Assembly (NCBI GenBank): GCA_003259005.1
Contig: QLII01000001.1
Coordinates: 124,001-188,000 of the forward strand
Length of the DNA: 64,000 bases
From: Spirosoma telluris
GTDB taxonomy: Bacteria > Bacteroidota > Bacteroidia > Cytophagales > Spirosomataceae
Direction: 5' to 3'
This document shows positions 54,066 to 63,335 of the stretch, piece by piece. Position 1 is the stretch's first letter, and every line of letters starts with the position of its first letter. A model generated the notes under the pieces. It had not been told where the DNA came from. It was given only the letters and a program-made list of their open reading frames with translations, and searched no databases. A program made the translations under genes and the position numbers.

Positions 54066-55145
54066 TTAAGCTTGCTTCAACTGCTCAATCAGCGCGGCTA
54101 CCTGTTCGGTCGATGTGGCGGGGAAATTGGCAATCCGAATCTGCGACTCTTTGAATTTTCCATACCCACTACCCACAATCATATTGACCGATTTGCCCGA
54201 TGAAATGACGTCGGCAGATGGCTTATGCGTTGTGGCGACAACTACCGTTTGTGAGCGGTGTTGTTCTTTTTTGACGAACGGCTCATAGGCATCCGAACTC
54301 TCCAGGAATTTATAGATCATTCGAGCCTTTTCTTCGGTCTGTTTCCGGATGGTATCAATGCCAATCCGGTTGAAATCTTCCGCGATTTTTCCCAGCAGAT
54401 AAATGTAAAGTACGTTAGGCGTTGCCGGGGTCTCGAAATCCTTGTAGTGTTTCCAGAGCGTCGGTAAGTTGTGATGCGCCCCAATCGTGAAGTCGTCCGT
54501 TTTTTGCAAACGTTCGGCTTTTTCCAGGCAGGTTTGACTGGCAATCCAGACACCCAGACCAGCGGGCATACCAAAGGCTTTCTGTACCGAGAAAAAGGCC
54601 GAATCGATGATGCCAAAATCTAAGTCAGGATAGGGAGCCGAGGAGACCATATCTACACAAAATAGCTTTTTTGGGTATTTGCGCTTGAGTTTGTGAATGT
54701 CGGCAGGTTTCATCTGGACACCCGAAGAGGTCTCGTTATGGGTCAGGCAAACCAGTTCAGCGTAGGCAGGCACTTCGATCTCGGCCGCATCAAAACCCTC
54801 ACCAAAAGGTTTTTGAAGTACATGGGCATGTTTCTTCAGGGCAACGGCATAGTCGTAAAACTTCTGGGAAAATGAGCCATTCACCGCATGAAAACTTTCG
54901 TACTCAACGCAATTCAATAGAATCCGTTCCCACACCTCCGAAGCCGAGCCGGTAAAGAAAATCCCATGCGTAGCCGGAATACTCAGCAACGTACGCAACT
55001 GTTCGTCAGTAAACTTATAAATATCCCGGAACTTCTGACTTCGGTGCGAAATCGAGCCAATCTGTTCATCCATTGCCTGTTGAAGGTGTTGGTAGAAGGT
55101 TGGGTAGAGTTCGGCGGGGCCGGGTGTGTAGTAGGTGTTTTTCAT
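54066..55145 (-). CDS. serC: Phosphoserine aminotransferase, class V
   Basis: The PLP enzyme converts 3-phosphohydroxypyruvate to phosphoserine. The start at 55145 gives KNTYYTPGPAELYPTFYQHL; an upstream ATG adds six unlikely residues. Visible are GIFFTGSASEVWERIL, LVCLTHNETSSGVQ, FCVDMVSSAPYPDLDFG, and the PLP Lys in FFSVQKAFGMPAGLG. Length of about 359 residues is normal. It resembles the SerC/alanine-glyoxylate transaminase branch of Bacteroidota; the SerB-SerA fusion upstream on the same strand strongly supports the serine pathway. Confidence 0.88.
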   Translation of the reverse strand: MKNTYYTPGPAELYPTFYQHLQQAMDEQIGSISHRSQKFRDIYKFTDEQLRTLLSIPATHGIFFTGSASEVWERILLNCVEYESFHAVNGSFSQKFYDYAVALKKHAHVLQKPFGEGFDAAEIEVPAYAELVCLTHNETSSGVQMKPADIHKLKRKYPKKLFCVDMVSSAPYPDLDFGIIDSAFFSVQKAFGMPAGLGVWIASQTCLEKAERLQKTDDFTIGAHHNLPTLWKHYKDFETPATPNVLYIYLLGKIAEDFNRIGIDTIRKQTEEKARMIYKFLESSDAYEPFVKKEQHRSQTVVVATTHKPSADVISSGKSVNMIVGSGYGKFKESQIRIANFPATSTEQVAALIEQLKQA

Positions 55146-55148
55146 AGA

Positions 55149-55220
55149 TAAGTCGTCAGTCACTAGCCATCAGTCAGAAGTTGCTAGTATAAATACAAAC
55201 AACTACTGACTGACGACTTA
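55149..55220. repeat. 14-bp inverted repeat between the serine genes
   Basis: taagtcgtcagtca (55149-55162) and its exact complement (55207-55220) flank a 44-base loop that contains another ctagc...gctag pair. It fills the 80-bp gap between the serB-serA gene and serC, and resembles the palindrome at 50060-50121. Confidence 0.65.
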
Positions 55221-55225
55221 CGACT

Positions 55226-57145
55226 TTAATAAAGAAGCCTAAACTTAATCGTGTTGTCAATTCCTTTCAGTTCCTCAACCACTTCGTCGGCGTATTCTTT
55301 GGCGACGTCGGTAATGACGTAGCCAATCTGCTCATTGGTTTTCAGATACTGGCCGTGAATATTGATGTGGTATTTGGCAAAAATGGAGTTCATCTTGGCC
55401 AGAATACCTGGTACGTTGGCATGAATATGTAACAACCGGTGTGCGCCTTTCAACATTGGCAATTGCAGTTCGGGGAAATTCACGCTACCGTAGGTGCTGC
55501 CGTTATTGATATATTCGAGCAGTTTGCCCGGCACAAAGTTGCCGATGTTTGCCTGAGCTTCTTCTGTGCTGCCACCAATGTGCGGAGTCAGAATGACGTT
55601 TGGTAGCCGTCTGAGCGTACTCATAAACTCCTCGTTATTCGTTTTCGGCTCGTGCGGGAATACATCGATCCCAGCGCCAACAACCTTGCCACGCTCAATG
55701 GCATCGACCAGTGCCGGAATATCGACGATATGACCGCGTGACAGATTCAGGAAGATAACCCCATTTTTCATTAGCGAAAACTCCCGGTAGCTGATGAGGT
55801 TCTTGTTTTCCTTTCGCCCGTCGGTGTGCAGGCTGATAATGTCCGAAACGGCCAGCAGTTCGTCCAGCGACTTACATTTACGGGTATTGCCCAATGCCAG
55901 TTTATCGACAATGTCGTAGAAATAAACCTCCATGCCGAGGGCTTCGGCTACGACCGATAATTGTGTGCCGATGTTGCCATAACCAACCAGACCAAGTTTC
56001 TTGCCCCGAACTTCAAAGCTGTTCTTGGCCGATTTATCCCAGCCACCCTGGTGCATCAAATTGCTCTTGGGCACAATGCTTCGGATCAGCATAATAATCT
56101 CGCCAATGGCCAGTTCAACCACCGATCGGGTATTGCTGTAAGGCGCATTGAAAACGGCGATTCCTTTTTGGGTGCAGGCATCCAGGTCAATCTGATTCGT
56201 GCCAATGCAGAATGCACCAACCGTCATCAACTTGTTGGCATGTTCCAGTACTTTGGCCGTCACATTTGTTTTGGAGCGGATACCCAGAATCGACACATCG
56301 CGGATGGCTTCAATGAGTTCGTCTTCATCCAAAGCCCCTTTTCGAATCTCAACATTAAAGCCTTCCTGCTCAAATAGCTGAACGGCTATCGGATGGACGT
56401 TTTCCAGCAACAATACTTTAATCCGGCTTTTGGGGTATGACTGACTACGGCTCAAGTTGTTATGGTATAAAAATTCGTCGAGAGAGGGGGCTACGTAGTC
56501 AGCTTTTTCCACCACGAGAGGCCGCATTACATTTTCAGTAAAGGCATAAAAGCGATTGGCCAGCCCTGACGCTCTGATTTCGTAGTCGGTATACCCATCG
56601 CCAATCACGTAAACTTCGCCGTTCAGATTCAGATTCCGAATCACCTGTGACTTGCCCGTATTGGCAGATAATGGGTTTTCAGGATCGAAACCAACGATAG
56701 CTCCCGTTTCATCGAACGCAAAGGTATTGGCAAACACATGATCGGCCCGAACGCCCAGGGAGGTGACAATTGGGACAATGAATTCCCGAAATCCATTCGA
56801 GACGATGTAAATGTTGTCGGCATTTTCGGTCAGGAACTCCTTGTTCCGCTGAAACGAATCGGATATTTTGCCCATCAGGTTTTCGACCAGAGCAGGCAGT
56901 TGGTCGCGGTGTGCTTTCAGGAGACCGAGTCGAAGAACAAGTGATTCAGTAAAGGAGATTTCGCCCGACATGCCCCGGTCAGTAATGGTTTTAATCTGAT
57001 TCAGGACATCGTTACGGTCGGGGCGACCAATCAGTGAGATTTCGCCCAGCACGTCCAGGGCTTCTACTTTCGTGAAAGTGCTATCGAAATCAATGATGTA
57101 ATACGTCTGTTCGGCAGGGCCGACGTTCGGCTGTTTAGTGAGCAT
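55226..57145 (-). CDS. Fused phosphoserine phosphatase and 3-phosphoglycerate dehydrogenase
   Basis: The 639-residue protein joins two enzymes of serine synthesis. Residues 1-225 are a HAD phosphatase (SerB): YYIIDFDSTFTKVEALDVLG with the nucleophile Asp, IVSNGFREFI and VIGDGYTDYEIRASG. From about 245 a D-3-phosphoglycerate dehydrogenase (SerA) follows: ILGIRSKTNVTAKVLE, KKLGLVGYGNIGTQLSVVAE for NAD, LNLSRGHIVDIP and LTPHIGGSTEEAQANIG with catalytic His. An ACT domain (RLLHIHANVPGILAKMNSIF) ends the protein and should allow serine feedback. Together with serC next door, it covers all steps from 3-phosphoglycerate to serine in two polypeptides. Confidence 0.92.
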   Translation of the reverse strand: MLTKQPNVGPAEQTYYIIDFDSTFTKVEALDVLGEISLIGRPDRNDVLNQIKTITDRGMSGEISFTESLVLRLGLLKAHRDQLPALVENLMGKISDSFQRNKEFLTENADNIYIVSNGFREFIVPIVTSLGVRADHVFANTFAFDETGAIVGFDPENPLSANTGKSQVIRNLNLNGEVYVIGDGYTDYEIRASGLANRFYAFTENVMRPLVVEKADYVAPSLDEFLYHNNLSRSQSYPKSRIKVLLLENVHPIAVQLFEQEGFNVEIRKGALDEDELIEAIRDVSILGIRSKTNVTAKVLEHANKLMTVGAFCIGTNQIDLDACTQKGIAVFNAPYSNTRSVVELAIGEIIMLIRSIVPKSNLMHQGGWDKSAKNSFEVRGKKLGLVGYGNIGTQLSVVAEALGMEVYFYDIVDKLALGNTRKCKSLDELLAVSDIISLHTDGRKENKNLISYREFSLMKNGVIFLNLSRGHIVDIPALVDAIERGKVVGAGIDVFPHEPKTNNEEFMSTLRRLPNVILTPHIGGSTEEAQANIGNFVPGKLLEYINNGSTYGSVNFPELQLPMLKGAHRLLHIHANVPGILAKMNSIFAKYHINIHGQYLKTNEQIGYVITDVAKEYADEVVEELKGIDNTIKFRLLY

Positions 57146-57182
57146 GATTGGGGTATCGCCGTCGCAGCGATTGGGTGATCTC

Positions 57183-58229
57183 TTATTGGTTAATCAAGTT
57201 AGGTGCTGTCAAAAAATCAACTGCTCGCTTCTCCGACCAGTAGGTACCCTGTATACCTTCATTTTTTGCCGGGAAGCCGCAGTGGCCACCGTGTTCAGGG
57301 AACTCCATCCAGACGTGCGCTAGTTCCCGAGCCAAGGTCTCCGGGAAACACTCCTGGGATAAAAAAGGATCGTTTTTCGCGTTGACAATCAGGGTTGGAA
57401 TCATGATGTTGGGTATAAATTGTAGCGAACTGCTGCGGGTATAATAGTCTTTGGCATCCTGAAAACCGTTCATAGGAGCCGTAAAGGTATTATCGAACTC
57501 CCGAACGCTACGTACCTTACGTACGGCTTCGATCGGAAAAACGCCTGGCATTACAGCCGCTTTTTCCAATACTTTTCGTTTCAAGGTTCGATTAAATCGG
57601 TAATTATAGACCAGACTATCCCATTGTTCGAGCCGCCGGGCCGATCCCATTAAGTACATAGGCACCGAAAATACAACGGCCTTTTTAATGGCTGGATGGA
57701 TACGTTTCCCTTGTTCCCCGAGGTACTTTAGCGTTACGTTCCCGCCCGCACTGAAGCCCATCAGGTAAATAGTTTGATAGCCTTTTGAAAGGGCATGCTG
57801 TATAACCAACTGTAGGTCGCTGGTTTCGCCAACGTGATAAAACCGTTGCTGCCGATTCATTTCACCGCTACACGACCGATAGTGCCAGGCCAGACAATCG
57901 AATCCGGATTTGGTCAGGTGGTGCACCATTCCAGCTAAATAAGGACTCGTTGAACTTCCCTCCAGCCCGTGGGAGAGAATCACTAATGGATAATGTATAA
58001 TGGATGATGGATAATGTTGGAAACGGCTTTCTCCATTATTCATTATACATTGTTCATTATTCATTGCCTTCGACCAATCCAGATCCAGGAAATCATCGTC
58101 GGGTGTTTCGATGCGTTCGCGGACGTAGGAGACCGCTACCTTGCGGAACAGCGAGGGAATGATGGTTTGCAGGTGGCCGTTCCACAACCGTGTGGGTGGC
58201 TCATAACTTGATGGGGCAATCAGCGGCAT
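57183..58229 (-). CDS. YheT-family alpha/beta hydrolase with repeat-derived insert
   Basis: The start at 58229 gives PLIAPSSYEPPTRLWNGHLQ, the normal family opening; a longer upstream frame would cross a terminator hairpin. The fold shows VILSHGLEGSSTSPYLAGMV, CLAWHYRSCSGE, IYLMGFSAGGNVTLKYLG with the nucleophile Ser, and EFPEHGGHCGF with the catalytic His. Between DWSKA and PLVILSHG lies an extra segment that starts MNNEQCIMNNGESRF and ends SSIIHYP. It is encoded by a palindrome of the taatggataatg family (57983-58066). The insert keeps frame, so the protein may still fold. Substrate unknown; some relatives act on medium-chain esters. Confidence 0.85.
   Translation of the reverse strand: MPLIAPSSYEPPTRLWNGHLQTIIPSLFRKVAVSYVRERIETPDDDFLDLDWSKAMNNEQCIMNNGESRFQHYPSSIIHYPLVILSHGLEGSSTSPYLAGMVHHLTKSGFDCLAWHYRSCSGEMNRQQRFYHVGETSDLQLVIQHALSKGYQTIYLMGFSAGGNVTLKYLGEQGKRIHPAIKKAVVFSVPMYLMGSARRLEQWDSLVYNYRFNRTLKRKVLEKAAVMPGVFPIEAVRKVRSVREFDNTFTAPMNGFQDAKDYYTRSSSLQFIPNIMIPTLIVNAKNDPFLSQECFPETLARELAHVWMEFPEHGGHCGFPAKNEGIQGTYWSEKRAVDFLTAPNLINQ
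57983..58066. repeat. taatggataatg-family palindrome inside a coding region
   Basis: aatggataatgtataatgga at the left and the complementary cattattcattatacattg at the right fold back around acggctttc. The intergenic copy at 39545-39639 shares the taatggataatgta word and its complement. Here it lies in frame in the hydrolase gene. Confidence 0.75.
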
Positions 58230-58301
58230 TACCGAACGCGGGCGATTGAAGCCGCAAAGGTAAGAGTTCCAACTGGTAGAAGCTTGGTAAATGCAATAAA
58301 A

Positions 58302-58330
58302 AAAGGCTGGTCGTAGGGCGACCAGCCTTT
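58302..58330 (-). terminator. Terminator-like hairpin in the leader of the YheT-type gene
   Basis: aaaggctggtcg and cgaccagccttt pair perfectly with a 5-base loop and a run of seven T on the minus strand. The nearest minus-strand gene starts 73 bp downstream and no minus-strand gene lies upstream, so it may be an attenuator of that gene. The gap 58331-58508 shows no gene. Confidence 0.65.
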
Positions 58331-58508
58331 CCTGTTGAATACAACCTGAATTGAAAAAAGCAATGTTGGCTACTGCCGAAGCAGTAAGTGGTTCAAAATT
58401 GGTAAATAAAAAGAAATAATACAACTATTTCGATAAAATAAATTTGATTTCAACTAACTGGTTTGCCTGCTCAACTGTAACTTGCTGTGCCGTTGTGAAA
58501 AATACTGT

Positions 58509-59825
58509 ATGCGCCTGACTGAAAACGCCCCTGGATTGCTCATCGCATGTTTGTTCCTGTTGCAATGCCAACCCAAATCGCCCGGACCAGCAAACATCAT
58601 TAATACGAAAATCGTATTGCCCTCTCAGGCTGCGCTGGTATCAGTACAGACGACCGGAGCAACAACGGCTGAGGTTGCCATTAAACTTACGTCGGCCATT
58701 AAATCGACCGATTGGCGACTGACGGCACAAACTGCTTCGGGTACATTTTTACCATTAGAGACCGGTGAAACCAAAGCCTATGACCCATTCACCTTGACTA
58801 TGTTTAAGCTAACAGGTGTGCAGGTGGGGCAGATGTATAAGCTACAATTAGGCTTTCGATACAATCAGAAAGACACCCTGACCCTGGAGCGGGGGTACAC
58901 TCATGCAACGTACAACCCCTGGAAGCGACGGGAACATTTGCCGTTTGATAGTGGGGACTTTACGGGTTCCATCATTGATTACACTGCTGACCGCTCGGGT
59001 AGTTCGGTTCGGATTACGCGTTATGTTGATGCGAAAACCTGGCAAACCGCCGTGTTTGGTAATCAGCAAAATGCCTGGTATGAGGCCTATGCACCTGGGG
59101 TAACAGTTCGGCGTGGACTGATTGAGTACATTTTGTATGGACACAATGTAGATCGGTCTTATTTCTATGGAATGGGCTACCAGACAGACGATTTGTTTCC
59201 GGGTAAATATGTTTATCTACGGGATCTGTACGCTGTTTTTCCGGCTGGCGGCAGTGCTGTATTTCCCTACTATCAGGGGGAAGATGGTGAGGTCGTCTAT
59301 TTCACAACCACAGAATGGGCATTTTTTCTGACGAATAATGGCTCCCCGGCCATGCGGGGAATTTATGTGCAATTTGAGCAGGAAGCCCGTGCACCGTTGC
59401 CTGAGAAACCGGGAGTTTTGGCCACGTTTAGTCTTGGTGAAATCGGTTATGTAATCAACCAGGTACCAGGGGTTCAAGCGCATTTGTTCGCCTACGATTC
59501 GCAGAAAGATACATGGACACGCAAGGCCGATTTTCCGGGTGCCCAACGAACGCGGGGTGCTGGTTTTTCAGTGAAAGGCAAAGGGTATTTTGGGTTGGGG
59601 ACCGCCACTAGTCAGCAGGGATTACGGGACATCTGGCAGTATGATCCTGCTACTGATAAATGGCAATACGTGACAGACTATCCGGGTGAGGGTAATCGCT
59701 ATCTGGTTGTTTGGAGTGGCCCCGATCGAGCGTACCTCGGCTGGGGCTACGAGAGTCAGACGGTAGTCGGGTCGCTGGGGTATCGGCAAGTGGGTTGTAC
59801 GGATTTCTGGGAATTTGTGCCATGA
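58509..59825 (+). CDS. Lipoprotein with kelch-like repeats
   Basis: The start at 58509 gives RLTENAPGLLIACLFLLQCQ, with a lipobox LLQC. The N-terminal half is a beta-sandwich region; the C-terminal half contains kelch-type blades (AHLFAYDSQKDTWTRKADFP, then RDIWQYDPATDKWQYVTDYP). Length is 438 residues. The gene overlaps the next start by four bases, so it is translated with the DUF4249 and TonB-receptor genes. The role is likely in surface binding of a ligand imported by the receptor. Confidence 0.75.
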   Translation: MRLTENAPGLLIACLFLLQCQPKSPGPANIINTKIVLPSQAALVSVQTTGATTAEVAIKLTSAIKSTDWRLTAQTASGTFLPLETGETKAYDPFTLTMFKLTGVQVGQMYKLQLGFRYNQKDTLTLERGYTHATYNPWKRREHLPFDSGDFTGSIIDYTADRSGSSVRITRYVDAKTWQTAVFGNQQNAWYEAYAPGVTVRRGLIEYILYGHNVDRSYFYGMGYQTDDLFPGKYVYLRDLYAVFPAGGSAVFPYYQGEDGEVVYFTTTEWAFFLTNNGSPAMRGIYVQFEQEARAPLPEKPGVLATFSLGEIGYVINQVPGVQAHLFAYDSQKDTWTRKADFPGAQRTRGAGFSVKGKGYFGLGTATSQQGLRDIWQYDPATDKWQYVTDYPGEGNRYLVVWSGPDRAYLGWGYESQTVVGSLGYRQVGCTDFWEFVP

Positions 59826-60877
59826 GAAAAAAGAGTAAAAAAGTCTCTGTGAATCTTTGTGTTATCTCGGTGTATCTCTGTGTCATAGCCCTGTCTGCCT
59901 GCGTCGATGAGGTGCAGCTCCCCATTCGGCAGGCAAAACCGCGCCTGGTGGTTGATGGGCTGATTACGGACGAAGCACCACCGTACCCTATTAAACTAAC
60001 CTTGTCTGGCGCGTACTCGTCGGGGGGAGGTTTTCCAGAAGAGTTGATAATCAACGGAGCGGTGGTTACCATTACGGACAATAATGACCGGACGGTGCAA
60101 CTCGAACAGGACTTGCTCCAACCATCCTATTATTGGGTGCGAGAGCCCAGTTTTCAGGGAAAAGCTGGCCATCGGTATACGTTAAAAGTGGTCTTGCCCG
60201 ATGGCATGGTTTACGTGTCGAATCCAGAATTGCTGGCTCCGGTGGCACCCATTGAGAAAGTTAATGCGGAATATCGTAGACAGAATAGCATCTTTGGTCA
60301 GCCTGATCTGTATGGTATTTTTATTGATACTCGCGATCCGGCTACGCTAGGTGACTATTATCGCTGGTCGACTTACAGTTACGTTCCCCGCTGGACTAAT
60401 GTTGATCCCATGCACTCTGCCTGTAGTGTCTGCTCGTGCTGGGTACCTTATTTCAGCGAGTTAACGAATGTGCTATCGGATGCGCTTATTAACGGTAATC
60501 GGATCAGCCATCGACTGGTATTCAATTCGCCGGTTTATGCCATAGGGAAACAATACGTAGAGGTCCGGCAATATTCATTAACCCGCTCGGCCTATCAATA
60601 CTGGGCTCATTTTGAAGAACAACGAAGTCGTACGGGTTCATTATTTGATCCGCAACCGGCTTCCATTGAAGGCAACGTCCATCAGCAGGCTGATACAACC
60701 GTGTTGGCGCTGGGTTATTTTGGAGCATCGGCCGTAAGCAAACAACGATTGATTATTCCGGGCGATACGATTCAATACGATAAATTTCTAAATCGGCTGA
60801 ACAAGGCATTTATACCACCCGGAAGCTGTCCCGGCAATTTCCCGTTGTCGCAGTTGGGGCCGCCAACGAACTGGTAA
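59822..60877 (+). CDS. DUF4249-family lipoprotein
   Basis: The start at 59822 overlaps the previous stop and gives RKKSKKVSVNLCVISVYLCV, with IALSAC as lipobox. The mature part matches DUF4249: KPRLVVDGLITDEAPPYPIK, VTITDNNDRTVQLEQ, AGHRYTLKVVLPDG and a Cys-rich loop (SACSVCSCWVPYF). Such proteins accompany TonB receptors, probably as surface-exposed partners. The signal peptide coding region (59842-59887) is made of four 10-11 bp tctctgtg-like units, so it may come from a repeat. Confidence 0.83.
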   Translation: MRKKSKKVSVNLCVISVYLCVIALSACVDEVQLPIRQAKPRLVVDGLITDEAPPYPIKLTLSGAYSSGGGFPEELIINGAVVTITDNNDRTVQLEQDLLQPSYYWVREPSFQGKAGHRYTLKVVLPDGMVYVSNPELLAPVAPIEKVNAEYRRQNSIFGQPDLYGIFIDTRDPATLGDYYRWSTYSYVPRWTNVDPMHSACSVCSCWVPYFSELTNVLSDALINGNRISHRLVFNSPVYAIGKQYVEVRQYSLTRSAYQYWAHFEEQRSRTGSLFDPQPASIEGNVHQQADTTVLALGYFGASAVSKQRLIIPGDTIQYDKFLNRLNKAFIPPGSCPGNFPLSQLGPPTNW

Positions 60878-60901
60878 TTCATCTACTTAATCGACTCGTT
60901 T

Positions 60902-63275
60902 ATGGCACACGGTTTACGTAATAAGCATTGTCTCCTCTTCGTCAGTTGCTGGCTTCTTTGCGCGTCTGCACATGCTCAAATACGTTTCCGTATTTATGGT
61001 CAAGTGATAGATGATGTCACGAACAAACCGCTAGCGAATGTGTCGGTTTATGACAAAAAACAGGGAGCTGGCACAACCACCGATAGCACGGGTGCTTTTA
61101 GTATGCAGGTGCTTCCTGGTCCGTATAATCTGACGTTTTCCGCCGTAGGCTATTACGCCCGCAGTCGGTTTCTGGAGATTGAACGGAGGAACATTCGGAT
61201 GGAAGTCGCGCTCAATCCCGACACCCGTCAACTGGATGAAGTTAATGTAAAAGGGCGTACGCCGGATGCCAATGTATCGGCTACGCAGATGAGTGTCATT
61301 CGGCTGGACATGAAAAACCTGCGAAATATTCCGGTGGTGTTTGGGGAGGTCGATATACTGAAAGCGCTTACCTTACAACCCGGAGTGAGTACCGTAGGAG
61401 AGGGGGCTGGCGGATTCAATGTACGCGGAGGCCGCACCGATCAAAATCTGGTCTTACTGGATGGTGCCCCGTTGTTCAATACCAGCCATTTGCTGGGCTT
61501 GCTTAGTAACCTCAACGCGGATGCGATTCAGGATGTAACGTTGTATAAAGGCGGCATCCCGGCAGCCTATGGTGGGCGGCTGTCGTCCCTATTAATAATG
61601 AATACCAAACCCGGCGAAACAGACCACATTCGTATTGATGGAGGTATTGGCTTGTTAACCAGTCGGTTGATGGTGCAGGGGCCGGTTAAGAAGAATAAGA
61701 AACTGACGTTTCTGGCTGGCGGACGTATTGCGTATCCGTCGTTCATACTGAGCCTGTTCCCAGAACCCACCAACAAAGACCGAGCGTTTTTCTATGACCT
61801 GAATGGCCGTTTAACCTATCGACTCAACGCTGATAGCCAGTTGTCAGCTACCTTTTATCGAAGTTACGATACGTTCAAATTTCCACAGGATACACTCTAT
61901 ACGACCCAATCGACATTGCTGACAGCCCGTTGGAGTCAGCGGCTAAACCCGCAATTGTCGTTTAATCTGACGGCTACCCAAAGCGACTACCGATTTTTTC
62001 TGGATGGACTCACGGCCACCAACACCTATCGGTACCGTTCCACCATCCGCCAACGCGACGCCCGATTTGACTGGCTCTACAGTCCGTCAACGAAGCATCG
62101 GCTGGAATTTGGTGGATCGCTAACGGGCTACAGTTTGCTTCCGGGCTCAATTGTTCCTACCGGCGACTTCTCAAACATTAACGCCCTGACGCTACCAACC
62201 GAACAGGCCCACGAGTGGGCGGGCTATATTTCGGAGGAGTGGGCCCCATTTCGGGTGTTGTCGGTGCAGGTGGGTGTACGATATGCTCAATTTACAAATA
62301 CAGGGCCGGGGGTGGCTTACCAGTATGCCGAAGGGCAGCCGCGTACCCGAGAGAGCATTACCGATACGCTCCGATACGGTAACGGGCAGGCTGTTGCGCA
62401 GTATGGAGGGTGGGAGCCGCGCCTTACCATTCGAGCGAATCTGACGCCCAATAGTTCGCTGAAAGTGAGTTACAACCGTACCCGGCAGTTTCTACATCTT
62501 ATCTCAAATACAACGGCCATCTCGCCCGTCGATTTCTGGAAAGTAAGTGATGCTCTAGTGCCCCCTCAGGTAGCCGACCAGTTTGCCGTGGGCTACTTTC
62601 GCAATTTTAGCGATAATATGTACGAAACTTCCGTTGAGATCTACCATAAGACGTTGGAAAATCTGGTCGAATACCGAAACGGTGCTACCCTGTTACTCAA
62701 CCCGGCGATCGATGCAGATTTATTGCAGGCACAGGGAAAAGCGTATGGAGTAGAAGTAAGCATTCAGAAAACGCGTGGACTGCTGACGGGTTTAATTGCC
62801 TACACCTATTCCCGAACGCTGGCACGGGTGTCCAGCCCTTTTCCGAGTGTGCAAATCAACGGGGGGAATGGTATCCCTCCACCTTCGACCGCCCCATAAC
62901 CTGACCATTGCCACCCAATGGAAATGGAGCCGGGGCTGGACATTCGGTACGAATTTCGTATACACAAGTGGTCGTCCGACAACGTACCCGGATGGCACCT
63001 ATCGGCTCAACGGAGCCAAAGTACTCGATTATTCGCAGCGTAACGCCGACCGTATTCCCGATTATCACCGGCTGGATGTGTCGTTTACGAAGGATGGTCG
63101 GCGGACAGTGGGGCAACGGCATTACAGCAATTGGTCCATATCGTTTTATAACGTTTATGCCCATAAAAACCCCTATTCAATTTATTTTCAGCGCGTGAAC
63201 ACCACCACCAAAAGCTATCAGCTATCGGTTTTTGGCACCATTATTCCGTCGGTAAGCTGGAATTTTACGTATTAG
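60902..63275 (+). CDS. TonB-dependent receptor with carboxypeptidase-like domain (two missing bases)
   Basis: The outer-membrane receptor starts with a signal peptide ending near ASAHAQ, then a carboxypeptidase-regulatory-like domain (YGQVIDDVTNKPLANVSVYD), a plug (GGFNVRGGRTDQNLVLLDGA) and a beta-barrel to the terminal aromatic residue (VSWNFTY). Two missing bases break it: one G in 62861-62866 and one C in 62892-62895; repair gives INGGEWYPSTFDRPHNLTIA. Repaired length is 791 residues. With the preceding DUF4249 gene it forms an uptake pair; the ligand cannot be told. Confidence 0.87.
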
Positions 63276-63335
63276 CGGGCAGGCAAAGATTATCTATCAG
63301 TAACTTGTTATCTTTGATAAATAGCTACCGTTATC

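Noticed and set aside
57145-57183. Operon of the serB-serA fusion with the YheT-type hydrolase
   Set aside because: Only strand and short spacing support it; no functional link is known and the hydrolase has its own possible attenuator.
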